NCBI RefSeq assembly: GCF_036231945.1
Contig: NZ_CP109599.1
Span: 3,318,501-3,382,500, forward strand
DNA length: 64,000 bases
Reading direction: 5' to 3'
Origin: Streptomyces sp. NBC_01429
Lineage (GTDB): Bacteria; Actinomycetota; Actinomycetes; Streptomycetales; Streptomycetaceae
Under the pieces are notes generated by a model, which was not told the DNA's origin, ran no database searches, and saw nothing but the letters and a program-made list of their open reading frames with translations. This document shows positions 15,008 to 27,087 of the stretch, one piece after another. Both the position numbers and the translations under genes were made by a program. Each line of letters begins with the position of its first letter. Within the stretch, counting starts at the first letter, position 1.

Positions 15008-17953
15008 CTACGCCTCCCCCAGCGCCTCCGCCAGGACCTCCGCCAGGTGCCGGGCCCGGTGGCCGCCCAGCTGCTCCAGCTGCGTACGGCAGGAGTAACC
15101 ATCCGCCAGCACCTCGGCGTTCGCGCCGGCCCCCTCCCGCACCGCGGGCAGCAGCTGGTCCTCCGCGCAGGCCACCGACACCTCGTAGTGGCCGCGTTCG
15201 AAGCCGAAGTTGCCCGCGAGTCCGCAGCAGCCGCCGCTCAGCTCCCCCGTCAGCCCGGCCCGTTCGCGCAGGCGCCGCTCCGCGTCGTCGCCCAGAACCG
15301 CGTGCTGGTGGCAGTGCGTCTGGCCGGTGACCGGGCGGTCGACGCGGGGTGGCGTCCACCCCGGCGCGTACTCCTCCAGGGCCCGCGCGAAGGTGCGTAC
15401 GGAGGCGGCCAGCCGGGCGGAGCGCGGGTCGTCGCCGAGGAGTTCGGGCAGGTCGGTGGTGAGGGCGGCGGCGCAGCTCGGTTCGAGGACGACGACGGGC
15501 AGCCCCTTGTCCAGGGCCGGTTCCAGGACGTCGAGCGTGCGGCGCATGACCGTACGCGCCCGGTCGAGCTGTCCGGTCGAGACATGGGTCAGTCCGCAGC
15601 AGACGCGGGCGCTCGGCGGCACGACGACGCGCAGCCCGGCCGCCTCCATGACTCGTACCGCGGCCTTCCCCACCTGCGGGGAGAGGTGCTCAGTGAAGGT
15701 GTCGGGCCAGAGCACCACGGTCGGGCCCCCCGTCCCCCCCGGCTGCCGCCCCCGCCCCCGCAGCCACCGCCCGAACGTCTCCGTCGCCAGCGGCGGAATC
15801 GTACGTTCCGGGGCGATGCCGCCCAGCCGCTTCGCGACGGCCGCCAGCGGACGCACCCGCGCCGCCGCGTTCAGGGCGCGGGCGAACGGCGCCGCCGCCC
15901 TGAGCCACACCGGCAGCAGGCCCATCGTGTAGTGCGCGGCCGGTCTGATCCGGCCCGCGTAGTGGTGGTGCAGGAACTCCGCCTTGTACGTGGCCATGTC
16001 CACGCCCACCGGGCAGTCGCTGCGGCAGCCCTTGCAGGACAGGCACAGGTCGAGCGCGTCCCGCACCTCCGTCGAGCGCCAGCCGTCGGTGACCACCTCG
16101 CCCGCGAGCATCTCGTGCAGCAGCCGGGCCCGCCCGCGCGTGGAGTGCCGCTCCTCGCCGGTGGCGCGGAAGGAGGGGCACATCACCTGCGTACCCGAAC
16201 CCGGCCCGGCGACGCGGCACTTGGCCACGCCCACGCATCTGCTGACGGCCCGCGCGAAGTCCCCGCCGTCCGGCCCGTCGTGCGGGTAGCCGAAGGCCAC
16301 CGCGACCGGCTCGCGCGGCAGCACCGCGAAGCGCAGCTGGTCGTCGAGGCGGTCGGGCCGGGCCAGCACACCCGGGTTCATGCCGCCCGCCGGGTCCCAG
16401 ATGTCCTTGAAGCGGCCGAAGAGGGCGACCAGTTCGTCCCCGTACATCCTCGGCAGCAGCTCGGCGCGCGCCAGCCCGTCGCCGTGCTCACCGGAGAGCG
16501 AACCGCCGTGCGCGACGACCAGCGTCGCCGTCTCCTCGGAGAAGCGCCGGAAGCGCCGTACGCCGTCGTCGGTCAGCAGGTCGAAGTCGATCCGGACGTG
16601 GATGCAGCCGTCGCCGAAGTGCCCGTACGGCGTGCCGCGCAGGCCGTGTTCGGCCAGCAGGGCGCGGAAGTCGCGCAGGTACGGGCCGAGCCGGGCGGGC
16701 GGCACCGCGCAGTCCTCCCAGCCGGGCCACGCCTCGCTGCCGTCGGGCATCCGGGTGGCCGTGCCGGCCGCGTCCTCCCGTACCCGCCACAGCGCCCGCT
16801 GCCCGGCCGGGTCGGTGACGACCGCCGCGTCCAGGGCGTCGGCCGCGCGCAGGATCGTCCCGGCGGCGGCGCGCGCCTCGGCGGGGCTCGCGCCGCCGGT
16901 CTCCACGAACAGCCAGGCCCCGCCGCGCGGCAGGTCGTGGCCGCCGGTGACGAGGTCCTCGGCCATGCCCTCGACGGTGAGCGGACCGTACGGGAGGAGC
17001 CCGGCGGCGGCCTCCGCCGCCGCGCTCTCGTCGGGGTAGCCGAGGACGGCGAGGGCGCGTGCCGCGGGCGCCTCGACCAGCCGCAGCGACGCCTCGGTGA
17101 CCACGCCGAGGGTGCCCTCGCTGCCGCAGAAGGCGCGGGCGAGGTCGGCGCCGTTCTCGGGGAGCAGCGCGTCCAGGGCGTATCCGGAGATGCGGCGGGG
17201 CAGCCCGGTGGGGAAACCGGTGCGCAGGGGCGCGAGGTTGGCGTCGACCAGCGCCCGCAACCCGGCGCGCACCCCGGCTCCCGCGCCAGCGCCCACACCG
17301 GCACCCGCTCCGGCGGACCGGCCTCCGGACGCGCCGCCGGACGCGCCGCCGGAGACACCACCGGACATCCCCGCGGACATCCCCTCCCAGCCCCGGCCCA
17401 GGCGCAGTTCCTCGCCGCCGTACGTCGTGACGGACAGCCCGCGCACGTTGTCGGCGGTCGTCCCCCAGGCCACCGAGTGCGATCCGCACGAGTTGTTGCC
17501 GATCATCCCGCCGAGCGTGCAGCGGTTGTGGGTGGAGGGGTCGGGGCCGAAGGTCAGACCGTACGGCCTTACGGCGTCCCGCAGGTCGTCCAGGACGACG
17601 CCGGGCTGGACCACCGCCGTACGGGCGCCCGGGTCCACCGACACGATCGACCGCAGATGGCGGGTGAGGTCGAGGACCACGCCCACGCCCGTGGCCTGCC
17701 CGGCGATGGAGGTGCCGGCGCCGCGCGGGACCACGGGCACGCCGTGCTCCCGGCAGACCGCGAGCGCCGCCGCCACGTCCGCGGCGTCGCGTGGCGCGAC
17801 GACTCCCACGGGCACGCGGCGGTAGTTGGAGGCGTCCATGGTGGCCAGTGCGCGCGCCGCCGACCCGAACTCCACTTCGCCGTCCACGGCCCGGGCGAGC
17901 GCCCGCGCGAGCGCGGTGGCCGTCGCCGATGATGTGTCCCGCTGCTCAGCCAT
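15008..17953 (-). CDS. FAD-linked oxidase fused to Fe-S/CCG domains (D-lactate or glycolate dehydrogenase-like)
   Basis: 981 residues from ATG 17953 (17968 is also possible). The N-terminal half is a PCMH-type FAD domain (residues ~45-260: VVPRGAGTSIAGQA, then GNNSCGSHS) followed by FAD-oxidase C-terminal domain segments (DGCIHVRIDFD, SLSGEHGDG). Around residue 635 is a ferredoxin cluster (CLSCKGCRSDCPVG), and the C-terminal third holds CCG-type Cys-rich motifs (CCGLTHVSTGQ, GGCCGLAGNFG). This is the DLD/GlcD plus GlpC fusion that oxidises a 2-hydroxy acid and passes electrons to the quinone pool at the membrane. An Ala/Gly repeat patch (GASGGASGG) near ~195 is an unusual insertion. The exact substrate is not determinable. 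Confidence 0.9.
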   Translation of the reverse strand: MAEQRDTSSATATALARALARAVDGEVEFGSAARALATMDASNYRRVPVGVVAPRDAADVAAALAVCREHGVPVVPRGAGTSIAGQATGVGVVLDLTRHLRSIVSVDPGARTAVVQPGVVLDDLRDAVRPYGLTFGPDPSTHNRCTLGGMIGNNSCGSHSVAWGTTADNVRGLSVTTYGGEELRLGRGWEGMSAGMSGGVSGGASGGASGGRSAGAGAGVGAGAGAGVRAGLRALVDANLAPLRTGFPTGLPRRISGYALDALLPENGADLARAFCGSEGTLGVVTEASLRLVEAPAARALAVLGYPDESAAAEAAAGLLPYGPLTVEGMAEDLVTGGHDLPRGGAWLFVETGGASPAEARAAAGTILRAADALDAAVVTDPAGQRALWRVREDAAGTATRMPDGSEAWPGWEDCAVPPARLGPYLRDFRALLAEHGLRGTPYGHFGDGCIHVRIDFDLLTDDGVRRFRRFSEETATLVVAHGGSLSGEHGDGLARAELLPRMYGDELVALFGRFKDIWDPAGGMNPGVLARPDRLDDQLRFAVLPREPVAVAFGYPHDGPDGGDFARAVSRCVGVAKCRVAGPGSGTQVMCPSFRATGEERHSTRGRARLLHEMLAGEVVTDGWRSTEVRDALDLCLSCKGCRSDCPVGVDMATYKAEFLHHHYAGRIRPAAHYTMGLLPVWLRAAAPFARALNAAARVRPLAAVAKRLGGIAPERTIPPLATETFGRWLRGRGRQPGGTGGPTVVLWPDTFTEHLSPQVGKAAVRVMEAAGLRVVVPPSARVCCGLTHVSTGQLDRARTVMRRTLDVLEPALDKGLPVVVLEPSCAAALTTDLPELLGDDPRSARLAASVRTFARALEEYAPGWTPPRVDRPVTGQTHCHQHAVLGDDAERRLRERAGLTGELSGGCCGLAGNFGFERGHYEVSVACAEDQLLPAVREGAGANAEVLADGYSCRTQLEQLGGHRARHLAEVLAEALGEA

Positions 17954-18230
17954 ACGTCCAGCATGCATCGGTGGCCCGCCGGAACCCGGCACTTCCCGCA
18001 CCGCCGCGCCCGGCCGGGGAACGATCAGCGGAGCGGATCCACCGAGCGGATCCGCACAGCAGGTCCACAGAAGAAAGCGAGCAGGAAGCTCCCAAACTGA
18101 TCGTCAATTCTCATATAGTGGCCACCGTTTGAGCAAAGTTCAATAACTGCCTGTGCTCCGGTGCCCGCCCCGCGTGGCGGTCCGAGCGTCCCTGGAATGT
18201 CCGACTCACCCGTCTCCGAGGTAGCCGATT

Positions 18231-19700
18231 GTGCGCCCCTCACTCCGGTCGACCGCCCCGGCCGCGCTGATCTCGGCGGCCGTCACCGGCCTGCTGTGCG
18301 TCTGGGCGGTCTTGGCCGCGCCCGCCTCCGTCCAGACCCCGCTGGCGTGGGGCGCGGGCGCGGGCGCCGCGGCACTGACCGCCGCCGTCACCGCCGCCGC
18401 CCACTTCCGGTCCCTCGTCGAGCGGTTGCGCGACCGTGACGCCGCGCTCACCGCCCGCGCCGAGCAGCTCGCCGCCAAGGCGAGACGGGCCGAGGAGGAC
18501 GTGCGCCGTACCGTCGCGGACGCCCGGCGCGCCGCCCAGGACGCGGCCCGCAGCGAGGCCGTGCGCACCGCCACCGTGGCCGCCTGCGCCAACGCGGCGG
18601 GCCGGGTCCAGGCCATCGCGACCAGCGTCCTCGCCGACCTGCGCGCGATGGAGCACCGGCACACGGACGAGGACGTCCTCGGCGATCTGCTCCACCTCGA
18701 CCACCGCGCGGCCCAGGCGGGCCGTATCGCCGACTCCATCGCCGTGCTGACCGGGGCGCGTTCCGGCAGGCGCTGGGCGAAGCCCATCGTCATGGAGTCC
18801 ATCCTGCGCGGCGCGATGGGCCGGATCAGCGGCTATCAGCGCATACGGCTGCACTCGACCAGCCAGGTCGCCGTCGCCGGCCACGCGGCCGAGGGCGTCA
18901 TGCACGCGCTGGCCGAACTCCTCGACAACGCGGCCAACTTCTCGCCGCCCACGGCCGAGGTCCACGTGTACGTGGAGGAGGTGCCGGCCGGCATCGTCAT
19001 CACCGTCGAGGACAGCGGCCTGGTGATGAGCGACATCCAGCTGAGCCGCGCGGAGCGGGCCGTGGCGGCCGAGAAGTCCGACCTCAGCGCGTTGTCCGGC
19101 ACCCGGCTCGGGCTCGCGGTGGTCGGCAGGCTGGCCCGCAAGCACGGACTGACGGTCTCCTTCAGGCCGTCGGCTCGCGGCGGCACGGGCGCGCTGATGA
19201 TGCTGCCGCAGGAGCTGATCACCCAGCTGCGTCCCGGCTCCCCTGCTCCGGAACCGGTGCTGGGCATCGCGCCGCCGCCCGCTCCCCCCGTACGGGTGGC
19301 GGCGCGTGCGGCCGCTTCTGTGCCGCAGACGCCGGAACACGCACGGGACCACGCACCGGAGGACACGGAAGAAGCCGGGACACCAGGGACACCCGGCACA
19401 CCGGAAGCCGAACTGGGCGAGAGCGGCCTGCCCAAGCGCCGGCGCGGCCGTACGCTCGCCGCCGCCCTGCTCCGTACGGGCGAGGCCAAGGTCCGCGCCC
19501 GCAACGAGGCGCGGCCCGCCGCGGACGGACCCGCCACGCCCGCCGCGCAGGCGGCCCGGTTCAGCAGCTTCCGCAGAGCCGTGACCGTACGATCCTCCTC
19601 CGCGCCCACCCCCACCACCGCTTCCGCCCCGGCCCCCACCCCCACACCCGGTCCAGCGCGACCGGCCACCTCCACATCCCCGGAAGGCGATTCCCGATGA
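18231..19700 (+). CDS. cvnA: Conservon sensor-kinase-like membrane protein
   Basis: 489 residues, GTG start. Two N-terminal transmembrane helices (~10-30 and ~38-58) precede a coiled coil rich in Ala/Arg/Glu (~62-115) and a GHKL ATPase domain (N-box HALAELLDNAANFS, VEDSGL, GLAVVGRLARKHG). The C-terminal ~170 residues are low-complexity Pro/Ala. CvnA heads Streptomyces conservons, which resemble eukaryotic G-protein-coupled signalling; the complex CvnA-B-C-D sits at the membrane. Its ATG-coupled downstream gene is CvnB. The upstream region 18002-18230 is AT-rich and probably holds the operon promoter. Confidence 0.93.
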   Translation: MRPSLRSTAPAALISAAVTGLLCVWAVLAAPASVQTPLAWGAGAGAAALTAAVTAAAHFRSLVERLRDRDAALTARAEQLAAKARRAEEDVRRTVADARRAAQDAARSEAVRTATVAACANAAGRVQAIATSVLADLRAMEHRHTDEDVLGDLLHLDHRAAQAGRIADSIAVLTGARSGRRWAKPIVMESILRGAMGRISGYQRIRLHSTSQVAVAGHAAEGVMHALAELLDNAANFSPPTAEVHVYVEEVPAGIVITVEDSGLVMSDIQLSRAERAVAAEKSDLSALSGTRLGLAVVGRLARKHGLTVSFRPSARGGTGALMMLPQELITQLRPGSPAPEPVLGIAPPPAPPVRVAARAAASVPQTPEHARDHAPEDTEEAGTPGTPGTPEAELGESGLPKRRRGRTLAAALLRTGEAKVRARNEARPAADGPATPAAQAARFSSFRRAVTVRSSSAPTPTTASAPAPTPTPGPARPATSTSPEGDSR

Positions 19701-20143
19701 CCGGCACCACCACCGACGAGAAGCTCAACTGGCTGCTGGAGAACCTGCTCCAGCGCACCAGCGGCGCCCGCCACGCGCTCGTCCTGTCCCGGGACGGCCT
19801 CAAGCTGTGCCGGACCCCCGAACTCTCCGTCGACCAGGCCGACCAGCTCGCCGCCATCGCGGCCGGCATACAGAGCCTGTCGCACGGCGCGTCCGTCGAG
19901 TTCGGCAACGGCCAGGGCGGCGTGCGGTCCGCCATGACCGAGTTCTACGGCGGCCTCCTGCTGATCGTGGAGGCCGGGGACGGCGCCCATCTCGCCGTCG
20001 TCGCCACCGAGGACGCCGATGTCGGCCTGGTCGGGCACAACATGAGCGAACTCGTCGAGCAGCTCGGGGAACACCTCAGCGCGCCGCCGCGCACCACCGC
20101 GCAAGGACAGAACACACAAGGACAAAGCGGCGTGCGGGTATGA
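19697..20143 (+). CDS. cvnB: Roadblock/LC7-domain conservon protein
   Basis: 148 residues; the ATG overlaps the cvnA stop (ATGA). It is a roadblock/LC7 fold: LNWLLENLLQRTSGARHALVLS, then the SVDQADQLAAIAAGI helix and a hydrophobic core strand (YGGLLLIVEAGDGAHLAVV). Roadblock proteins bind and regulate small GTPases, here CvnD. The tail is Gln/Gly-rich and likely disordered. Confidence 0.93.
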   Translation: MTGTTTDEKLNWLLENLLQRTSGARHALVLSRDGLKLCRTPELSVDQADQLAAIAAGIQSLSHGASVEFGNGQGGVRSAMTEFYGGLLLIVEAGDGAHLAVVATEDADVGLVGHNMSELVEQLGEHLSAPPRTTAQGQNTQGQSGVRV

Positions 20144-20496
20144 GCCGGCCGGGCCGGGACGAGTCCCCCGACCGGCTCTACACCCTCACCGGAGGGCGCA
20201 GCCATTCGGACTCGGACACGTTCGACCTGGTGACGCTGGTGGTCGCGGAGAGCGATCCGGCGCCCGGCATGCAGTCGGAGCACGTCGCGATCCTGCGGAT
20301 GTGCCAGAGCCCGGTGGCGGTCGTGGAGATCGCCGCCGAACTCGGTCTGCCCGGCAGCATCGTCCGGATCATGCTCGCCGATCTGCTCGACACCGGCCGG
20401 ATCAGCGCCCGTCACCCCCGTACGGCGAGGGCGGCCGACCGCCTTCCCGATCCCGACATCCTGGAGCAGGTGCTCGTTGGACTCCGCAACCTTTGA
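20140..20496 (+). CDS. cvnC: Conservon DUF742 protein
   Basis: 118 residues; ATG 20140 overlaps the CvnB stop. A DUF742 domain is clear: RLYTLTGGRSH, then TFDLVTLVV, a helix-turn-helix-like VVEIAAELGLPGSIVRIMLADLL, and GLRNL at the end. Members are linkers in conservon complexes, possibly DNA- or protein-binding. The CvnD frame begins within its last 20 bases. Confidence 0.93.
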   Translation: MSRPGRDESPDRLYTLTGGRSHSDSDTFDLVTLVVAESDPAPGMQSEHVAILRMCQSPVAVVEIAAELGLPGSIVRIMLADLLDTGRISARHPRTARAADRLPDPDILEQVLVGLRNL

Positions 20497-21145
20497 ACGG
20501 CCCACCGGTCCGTCCTCGGCCCGGCCGTCCCTGGCCGGCACGGCCGACAACGGCCTGAAGATCGTCATCGTCGGCGGCTTCGGTGTCGGCAAGACGACCA
20601 TGGTCCGTTCCGTCAGTGAGATCCGTCCCCTCAACACCGAGGAGATGATGACCCGCGCCGGTGAGGGAATCGACGAACTCGCCGATCTCGACGGGCTGAG
20701 CAGGAAGAACTCGACCACCGTCGCCTTCGACTTCGGCCGGATCTCCCTGGACGCGCGCTCGGTGCTCTATCTGTTCGGGGCGCCGGGGCAGGAGCGTTTC
20801 TGGTTCCTCTGGGACCGGCTGTTCTCCGGGACGCTCGGCGCCGTCGTCCTCGTGGACACCAGACGGCTGTCCGACTCCTGGTACGCGATCGACCGCCTGG
20901 AGCACCACAACACGCCCTTCATCGTGGCCTGCAACGACTTCGGCGGGCCCCTGCACACGGAGGAGCAGATCCGGGAGGCGCTGGATCTGGGGCCCGACGT
21001 GCCGATGGTGGAGTGCGACGCGCGGGACCGTTCGTCCAGCAAGTACGTGCTGATCACGCTCCTCGAACACCTCCACGCCCTGTCCTCGAAGAGCCTGTCC
21101 TCGACGAGCAGCGCGGCCGAGCCGACCCCGGAGACAGCGTCGTGA
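20477..21145 (+). CDS. cvnD: Conservon Ras-like GTPase
   Basis: 222 residues from TTG 20477, overlapping cvnC. A P-loop GGFGVGKTT (~34-42) is followed by switch II-like FGAPGQERF (around residue 97) and the base-recognition region CNDFGG. This is the small GTPase that serves as the conservon output switch with CvnB. The upstream GTG (20470) is out of frame, so the TTG is the best start. The stop overlaps the CvnE GTG. Confidence 0.9.
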   Translation: MDSATFERPTGPSSARPSLAGTADNGLKIVIVGGFGVGKTTMVRSVSEIRPLNTEEMMTRAGEGIDELADLDGLSRKNSTTVAFDFGRISLDARSVLYLFGAPGQERFWFLWDRLFSGTLGAVVLVDTRRLSDSWYAIDRLEHHNTPFIVACNDFGGPLHTEEQIREALDLGPDVPMVECDARDRSSSKYVLITLLEHLHALSSKSLSSTSSAAEPTPETAS

Positions 21146-22476
21146 CCACGCCCAGCACCCCGGCCGCGGCGGACGCGGCAGACGCCTCCGGTGCGTCGGA
21201 CATACCGGAGGCGGGGACCGGAGGAACCGCGTCCGCCCCGCCCCCGGGCTGCCCGGCCCACGCGGGCACCGCCTCCGTACCCCTGAGCGGCCCCCGCTTC
21301 CAGACCGAACCCACCCGGCTCTACCGGGAGATACGCCGGGACCACGGAGCCGTCGCCCCCGTCGTCCTCGACGGGGACATCCCCGCCTGGCTGGTCCTCG
21401 GCTACCGCGAGCTGCACCAGGTCACCGGCGACCCGGGCCTGTTCAGCCGCGACTCGGACCTGTGGAACCAGTGGGACGCCATCCCCGCCGACTGGCCGCT
21501 GCGGCCGATGATCGGCCGCAAGCAGCCGTCCATCCTCTACACGGTCGGCGCCCGCCACCGCGAGCGCGCCGCGATGATCAGCGACGCGCTGGAGGCGGTC
21601 GACCCGTTCACGCTGCGGAGGCACGCCGAGCAGTTCGCCGACGAGCTGATCGACGGCTTCTGCACGGAAGGCCGTACGGACATCATCGGCCGGTACGCGA
21701 TGCTCCTGCCGGTACGGGTTCTCGCCAAGATCTACGGCTTCCCCGACGAGCAGGGCCCCGGCCTGGTCACCGCGCTCAACGACATGATCGACGGCCGCGA
21801 GCGCGCCCTCGAAGGACAGCGTCACCTCGCCGCCTCCATGCGGGAACTGCTCGCGGCGAAGGGCACGGAGCCCGGCCAGGACGCCGCGTCCCTGATGCTC
21901 GCGAACACCGCGGGCTTCACGGTCGAGGAGGTCGCCGAGGACATGATGGTGATGATGGCGGCGGGCCACCAGCCCACCGCCGACTGGATCGGCAACTCGC
22001 TGCGGCTGATGCTGACCGACGACCGGTTCGCCGCGTCCCTGTCCGGCGGCCGGCACAGCGTGGCCGAGGCCATGAACGAGGTCCTCTGGGAGGACACCCC
22101 GACGCAGAACGTCGCCGGACGCTGGGCCACCCGCGACACGCGCCTCGGCAACCGCCGTATCCAGGCCGGTGACATGCTGCTGCTCGGCCTCGCCGCCGCC
22201 AACTACGACCCCCAGATCCGTACGGACGGCTCGGCGCTCACCGGCGGCAACAACGCCTTCTTCTCCTTCGGCCACGGCGAGCACCGCTGCCCGTTCCCCG
22301 CCCAGGAGATCGCCGAGGTCGTCGCCCGCACCGGTATCGAGGTGCTGCTCGACCGGCTCCCCGACATCGACCTCGCCGTCCCGGCCGGGACGCTCACCCC
22401 GCGCCCCTCGCCGTGGCTGCGCGGTCTCACCGAGCTGCCGGTGGCCTTCACGCCCACGCCCGTACTGGGCGCCTGA
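21142..22476 (+). CDS. cvnE: Conservon-linked cytochrome P450, CYP157-like, lacking ExxR
   Basis: 444 residues from GTG 21142 (GTGA overlap with cvnD). It has a P450 heme-binding loop FSFGHGEHRC with Cys383, and the I-helix AGHQPTADW. The K-helix motif normally E-x-x-R reads E313-V-L-W316 (NEVLWEDTP). The CYP157 family is known for lacking the ExxR motif, and this matches it. The catalytic role is uncertain. It sits between cvnD and a CYP154-like P450, the classical CYP157/CYP154 pairing. Its substrate is unknown. Confidence 0.88.
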   Translation: MTTPSTPAAADAADASGASDIPEAGTGGTASAPPPGCPAHAGTASVPLSGPRFQTEPTRLYREIRRDHGAVAPVVLDGDIPAWLVLGYRELHQVTGDPGLFSRDSDLWNQWDAIPADWPLRPMIGRKQPSILYTVGARHRERAAMISDALEAVDPFTLRRHAEQFADELIDGFCTEGRTDIIGRYAMLLPVRVLAKIYGFPDEQGPGLVTALNDMIDGRERALEGQRHLAASMRELLAAKGTEPGQDAASLMLANTAGFTVEEVAEDMMVMMAAGHQPTADWIGNSLRLMLTDDRFAASLSGGRHSVAEAMNEVLWEDTPTQNVAGRWATRDTRLGNRRIQAGDMLLLGLAAANYDPQIRTDGSALTGGNNAFFSFGHGEHRCPFPAQEIAEVVARTGIEVLLDRLPDIDLAVPAGTLTPRPSPWLRGLTELPVAFTPTPVLGA

Positions 22477-22548
22477 CCCGCCCGTACCCGTAGCCCGCGT
22501 ACCCGTACGTCCCGTATCCCACCCGAACCCGCTCTCGGAGGCATTGAC

Positions 22549-25141
<2,593 letters not shown>

Positions 25142-25159
25142 CCTCGAAGCCCGGCAAGA

Positions 25160-25194
25160 GGGCCCCGGCGGCGGTACTCCCGCGGCCGGGGCCC
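25160..25194 (+). terminator. Terminator after serC
   Basis: GGGCCCCGGC (25160-25169) pairs with GCCGGGGCCC (25185-25194), 10 bp, with a further GC-rich inner stem. It stands between the convergent serC and the secreted propeller gene. Confidence 0.75.
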
Positions 25195-25206
25195 CTTGCT
25201 GTGTGC

Positions 25207-26247
25207 TCAGCCCTTGGAGCGCCCGCGCAGCCACCTGAAGCCGAAGAACAGCGCGGCGGCAGCGGCGAGGACGAACGCGCCGAGGGTGGCGTTCCCCTGG
25301 CCGCCGTCGGCGTCGTCCGTACCGCCGGAGCCCTTGCCCGCGTCACCCTCGGCGTCCGCGCCCGCGTCGGAATCGGCGTCCTTGGCGATGTCCACCCGTA
25401 CCACGCCGCTGTCCTTGCCCTCCGTCCCGAACATCAGCGCGCGCCCGTCCGCCGTGTACGTCACCGACTCGGCCTGCCGCTGGAACGGGGCGCGCACCGC
25501 GCGGTGTTCACCGAGCCGGCCGTCCTTCCACTCGTATGTACGCGCGCTGAAGTACGAGCGGAACGTCAGCTCATCGCCGTCCGGGGAGAAGGCGCCGTCC
25601 GTCACCCAGGGCACCTCCCCGATCCGCCGGAAGGTGTTCGTACCGGACGCCGTCAGCTTCTCGGGACCTTCGTACAGCCCGCCGCCGCTCTGGTTCTTCG
25701 ACGCGATGTAGACCCGCCCGGTCTTCGGGTGGACCATCATCGACTCGGCGTCGCGCGGCCCGTCCGCGTACCGCACGGTGAACTGCGTGGGGCGGACGGT
25801 GACGTCCTTGAGTTCCGCGGGCTCGGGAAAGCGGTAGATCCACACGTGGTCCCAGGAGCCGTTGAGGTTGTCGCCGATGTCACCGACGTACAGATTCCCG
25901 TCCGGGCCGAGGGAGATGGCCTCCGCGTCCCTGATCTCACCGATGCCCTCCAGCGTGACCGTCGCGACGGTCTCGCCGGTCCGGGAGTCGACGGCGTAGA
26001 CGTAGGGCGGGTGGGCGCTGTCGTTGTGCGTCCAGTAGATGCCCGGGTGGATACGGCTGGCGGCCAGCCCGCTCGATTCGGTGATCCGCGGATCCTTGAC
26101 GGTGAAGTCCCGATCGGGTGACGCCTCCGCCGCGGCCACGGCCGGAGAACCGCTCAGCAGGAGGACGGCGGTGGCGAGAACGGCGGCCGTACGGTGGGCG
26201 CGAGGAGCACGCGGACCGGAACGGCGCGGGAGCGGAAGCGAACGCAT
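25207..26247 (-). CDS. Secreted, C-terminally anchored beta-propeller-like protein
   Basis: 346 residues from ATG 26247. There is a signal peptide (~1-40, ending AVAAAEASP), repeated short strands with motifs such as YVYAVDSRTGETVA, LGPDGNLYVGDIGDN and FSPDGDELTF, and a C-terminal transmembrane helix (~318-338) followed by a basic tail. The repeats fit a beta-propeller of the SMP-30/WD40-like type, probably facing the outside and tethered to the membrane. Ligand unknown. It is divergent from the SGNH hydrolase gene with a 51-bp gap. Confidence 0.82.
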   Translation of the reverse strand: MRSLPLPRRSGPRAPRAHRTAAVLATAVLLLSGSPAVAAAEASPDRDFTVKDPRITESSGLAASRIHPGIYWTHNDSAHPPYVYAVDSRTGETVATVTLEGIGEIRDAEAISLGPDGNLYVGDIGDNLNGSWDHVWIYRFPEPAELKDVTVRPTQFTVRYADGPRDAESMMVHPKTGRVYIASKNQSGGGLYEGPEKLTASGTNTFRRIGEVPWVTDGAFSPDGDELTFRSYFSARTYEWKDGRLGEHRAVRAPFQRQAESVTYTADGRALMFGTEGKDSGVVRVDIAKDADSDAGADAEGDAGKGSGGTDDADGGQGNATLGAFVLAAAAALFFGFRWLRGRSKG

Positions 26248-26298
26248 CCCCCCAGCCTGCCACCCCGGGCACGGGGGCCCATCGGCAAGGATGGCCGG

Positions 26299-27015
26299 AT
26301 GCGATTCATGTGCGTGGGCGACTCCATGACGATCGGCCGCGCGGGCGACTTCACCTGGCGCTACCGGGTGTGGCAGCACCTCAGCGCCTCCTTCGGCGGA
26401 CCGTTCCGGCTGGTCGGCCCCCGTACCGGGCTGTACGACAGCACGGCGGACGCGCCCGTCTCGGCCGACTACGCCGCCCCCGACTTCCCCGCCGAAGCGC
26501 GGGGGCATCTGGCGGGCTGGGGCGAGGGCTGGCGGCACATGGCGCCGCTGGCGCGGGAGGCGGTCGGCACACAGAGGGCGGACGTCCTGCTCGTCTCCCT
26601 CGGCCTGATCGACCTGGGCTTCTACACGGACAGTGCCCAGACCGAACGTCTCGTGCGCGCCTTCGTCGCCGCCGCCCGCGCGGCGAACCCGCGCGTGCGC
26701 GCCGTACTCCTGCCGGTGATACCCAACATCCGCGCCGAGTCGGACGCCGCCTTCGCCGCCGAGGTCGACCGCTTCAACGGGCTGCTGGCCAGGGCGGTGG
26801 CCGACCTGGACCGCCCGCAATCCCCCCTGCTCCTCGCCCCGCGCCCGCCGTCGTACTCCGTCCACCGGGACACGTACGACGGCACCCACCCCAACTCCGC
26901 CGGCGAACACAAGCTCGCCGCCGCCTTCACGGACACGATGCACCGGGCCTGGGGCCTGGGCGCGCCGTACGCGCGGCACAGCGGATCGCGCGCCGGGGCG
27001 CCGGGTCGGTGGTGA
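26299..27015 (+). CDS. SGNH/GDSL-type hydrolase
   Basis: 238 residues from ATG 26299. Block I is GDSM (residues 7-10, catalytic Ser9) and the C-terminal D-x-x-H motif is DGTHPNSAG (~205). The usual Gly and Asn blocks are weak, as is common in divergent members. No signal peptide, so an intracellular esterase or lipase-like enzyme. Its substrate is not evident. It is divergent from the propeller gene, so the two may share regulation. Confidence 0.82.
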   Translation: MRFMCVGDSMTIGRAGDFTWRYRVWQHLSASFGGPFRLVGPRTGLYDSTADAPVSADYAAPDFPAEARGHLAGWGEGWRHMAPLAREAVGTQRADVLLVSLGLIDLGFYTDSAQTERLVRAFVAAARAANPRVRAVLLPVIPNIRAESDAAFAAEVDRFNGLLARAVADLDRPQSPLLLAPRPPSYSVHRDTYDGTHPNSAGEHKLAAAFTDTMHRAWGLGAPYARHSGSRAGAPGRW

Positions 27016-27087
27016 CCGTGAGCGGAGTGATCCCGCGCCACGACCGTGGGACAGGCCCATGCCCGGTTCCGCTCCGGCCGCAGCGGG

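Noticed and set aside
15002..17932. 976-residue plus-strand frame
   Set aside because: Complement of the FAD oxidase gene; Arg/Pro/Ala/Gly-rich with no motifs. The minus frame has clear family signatures.
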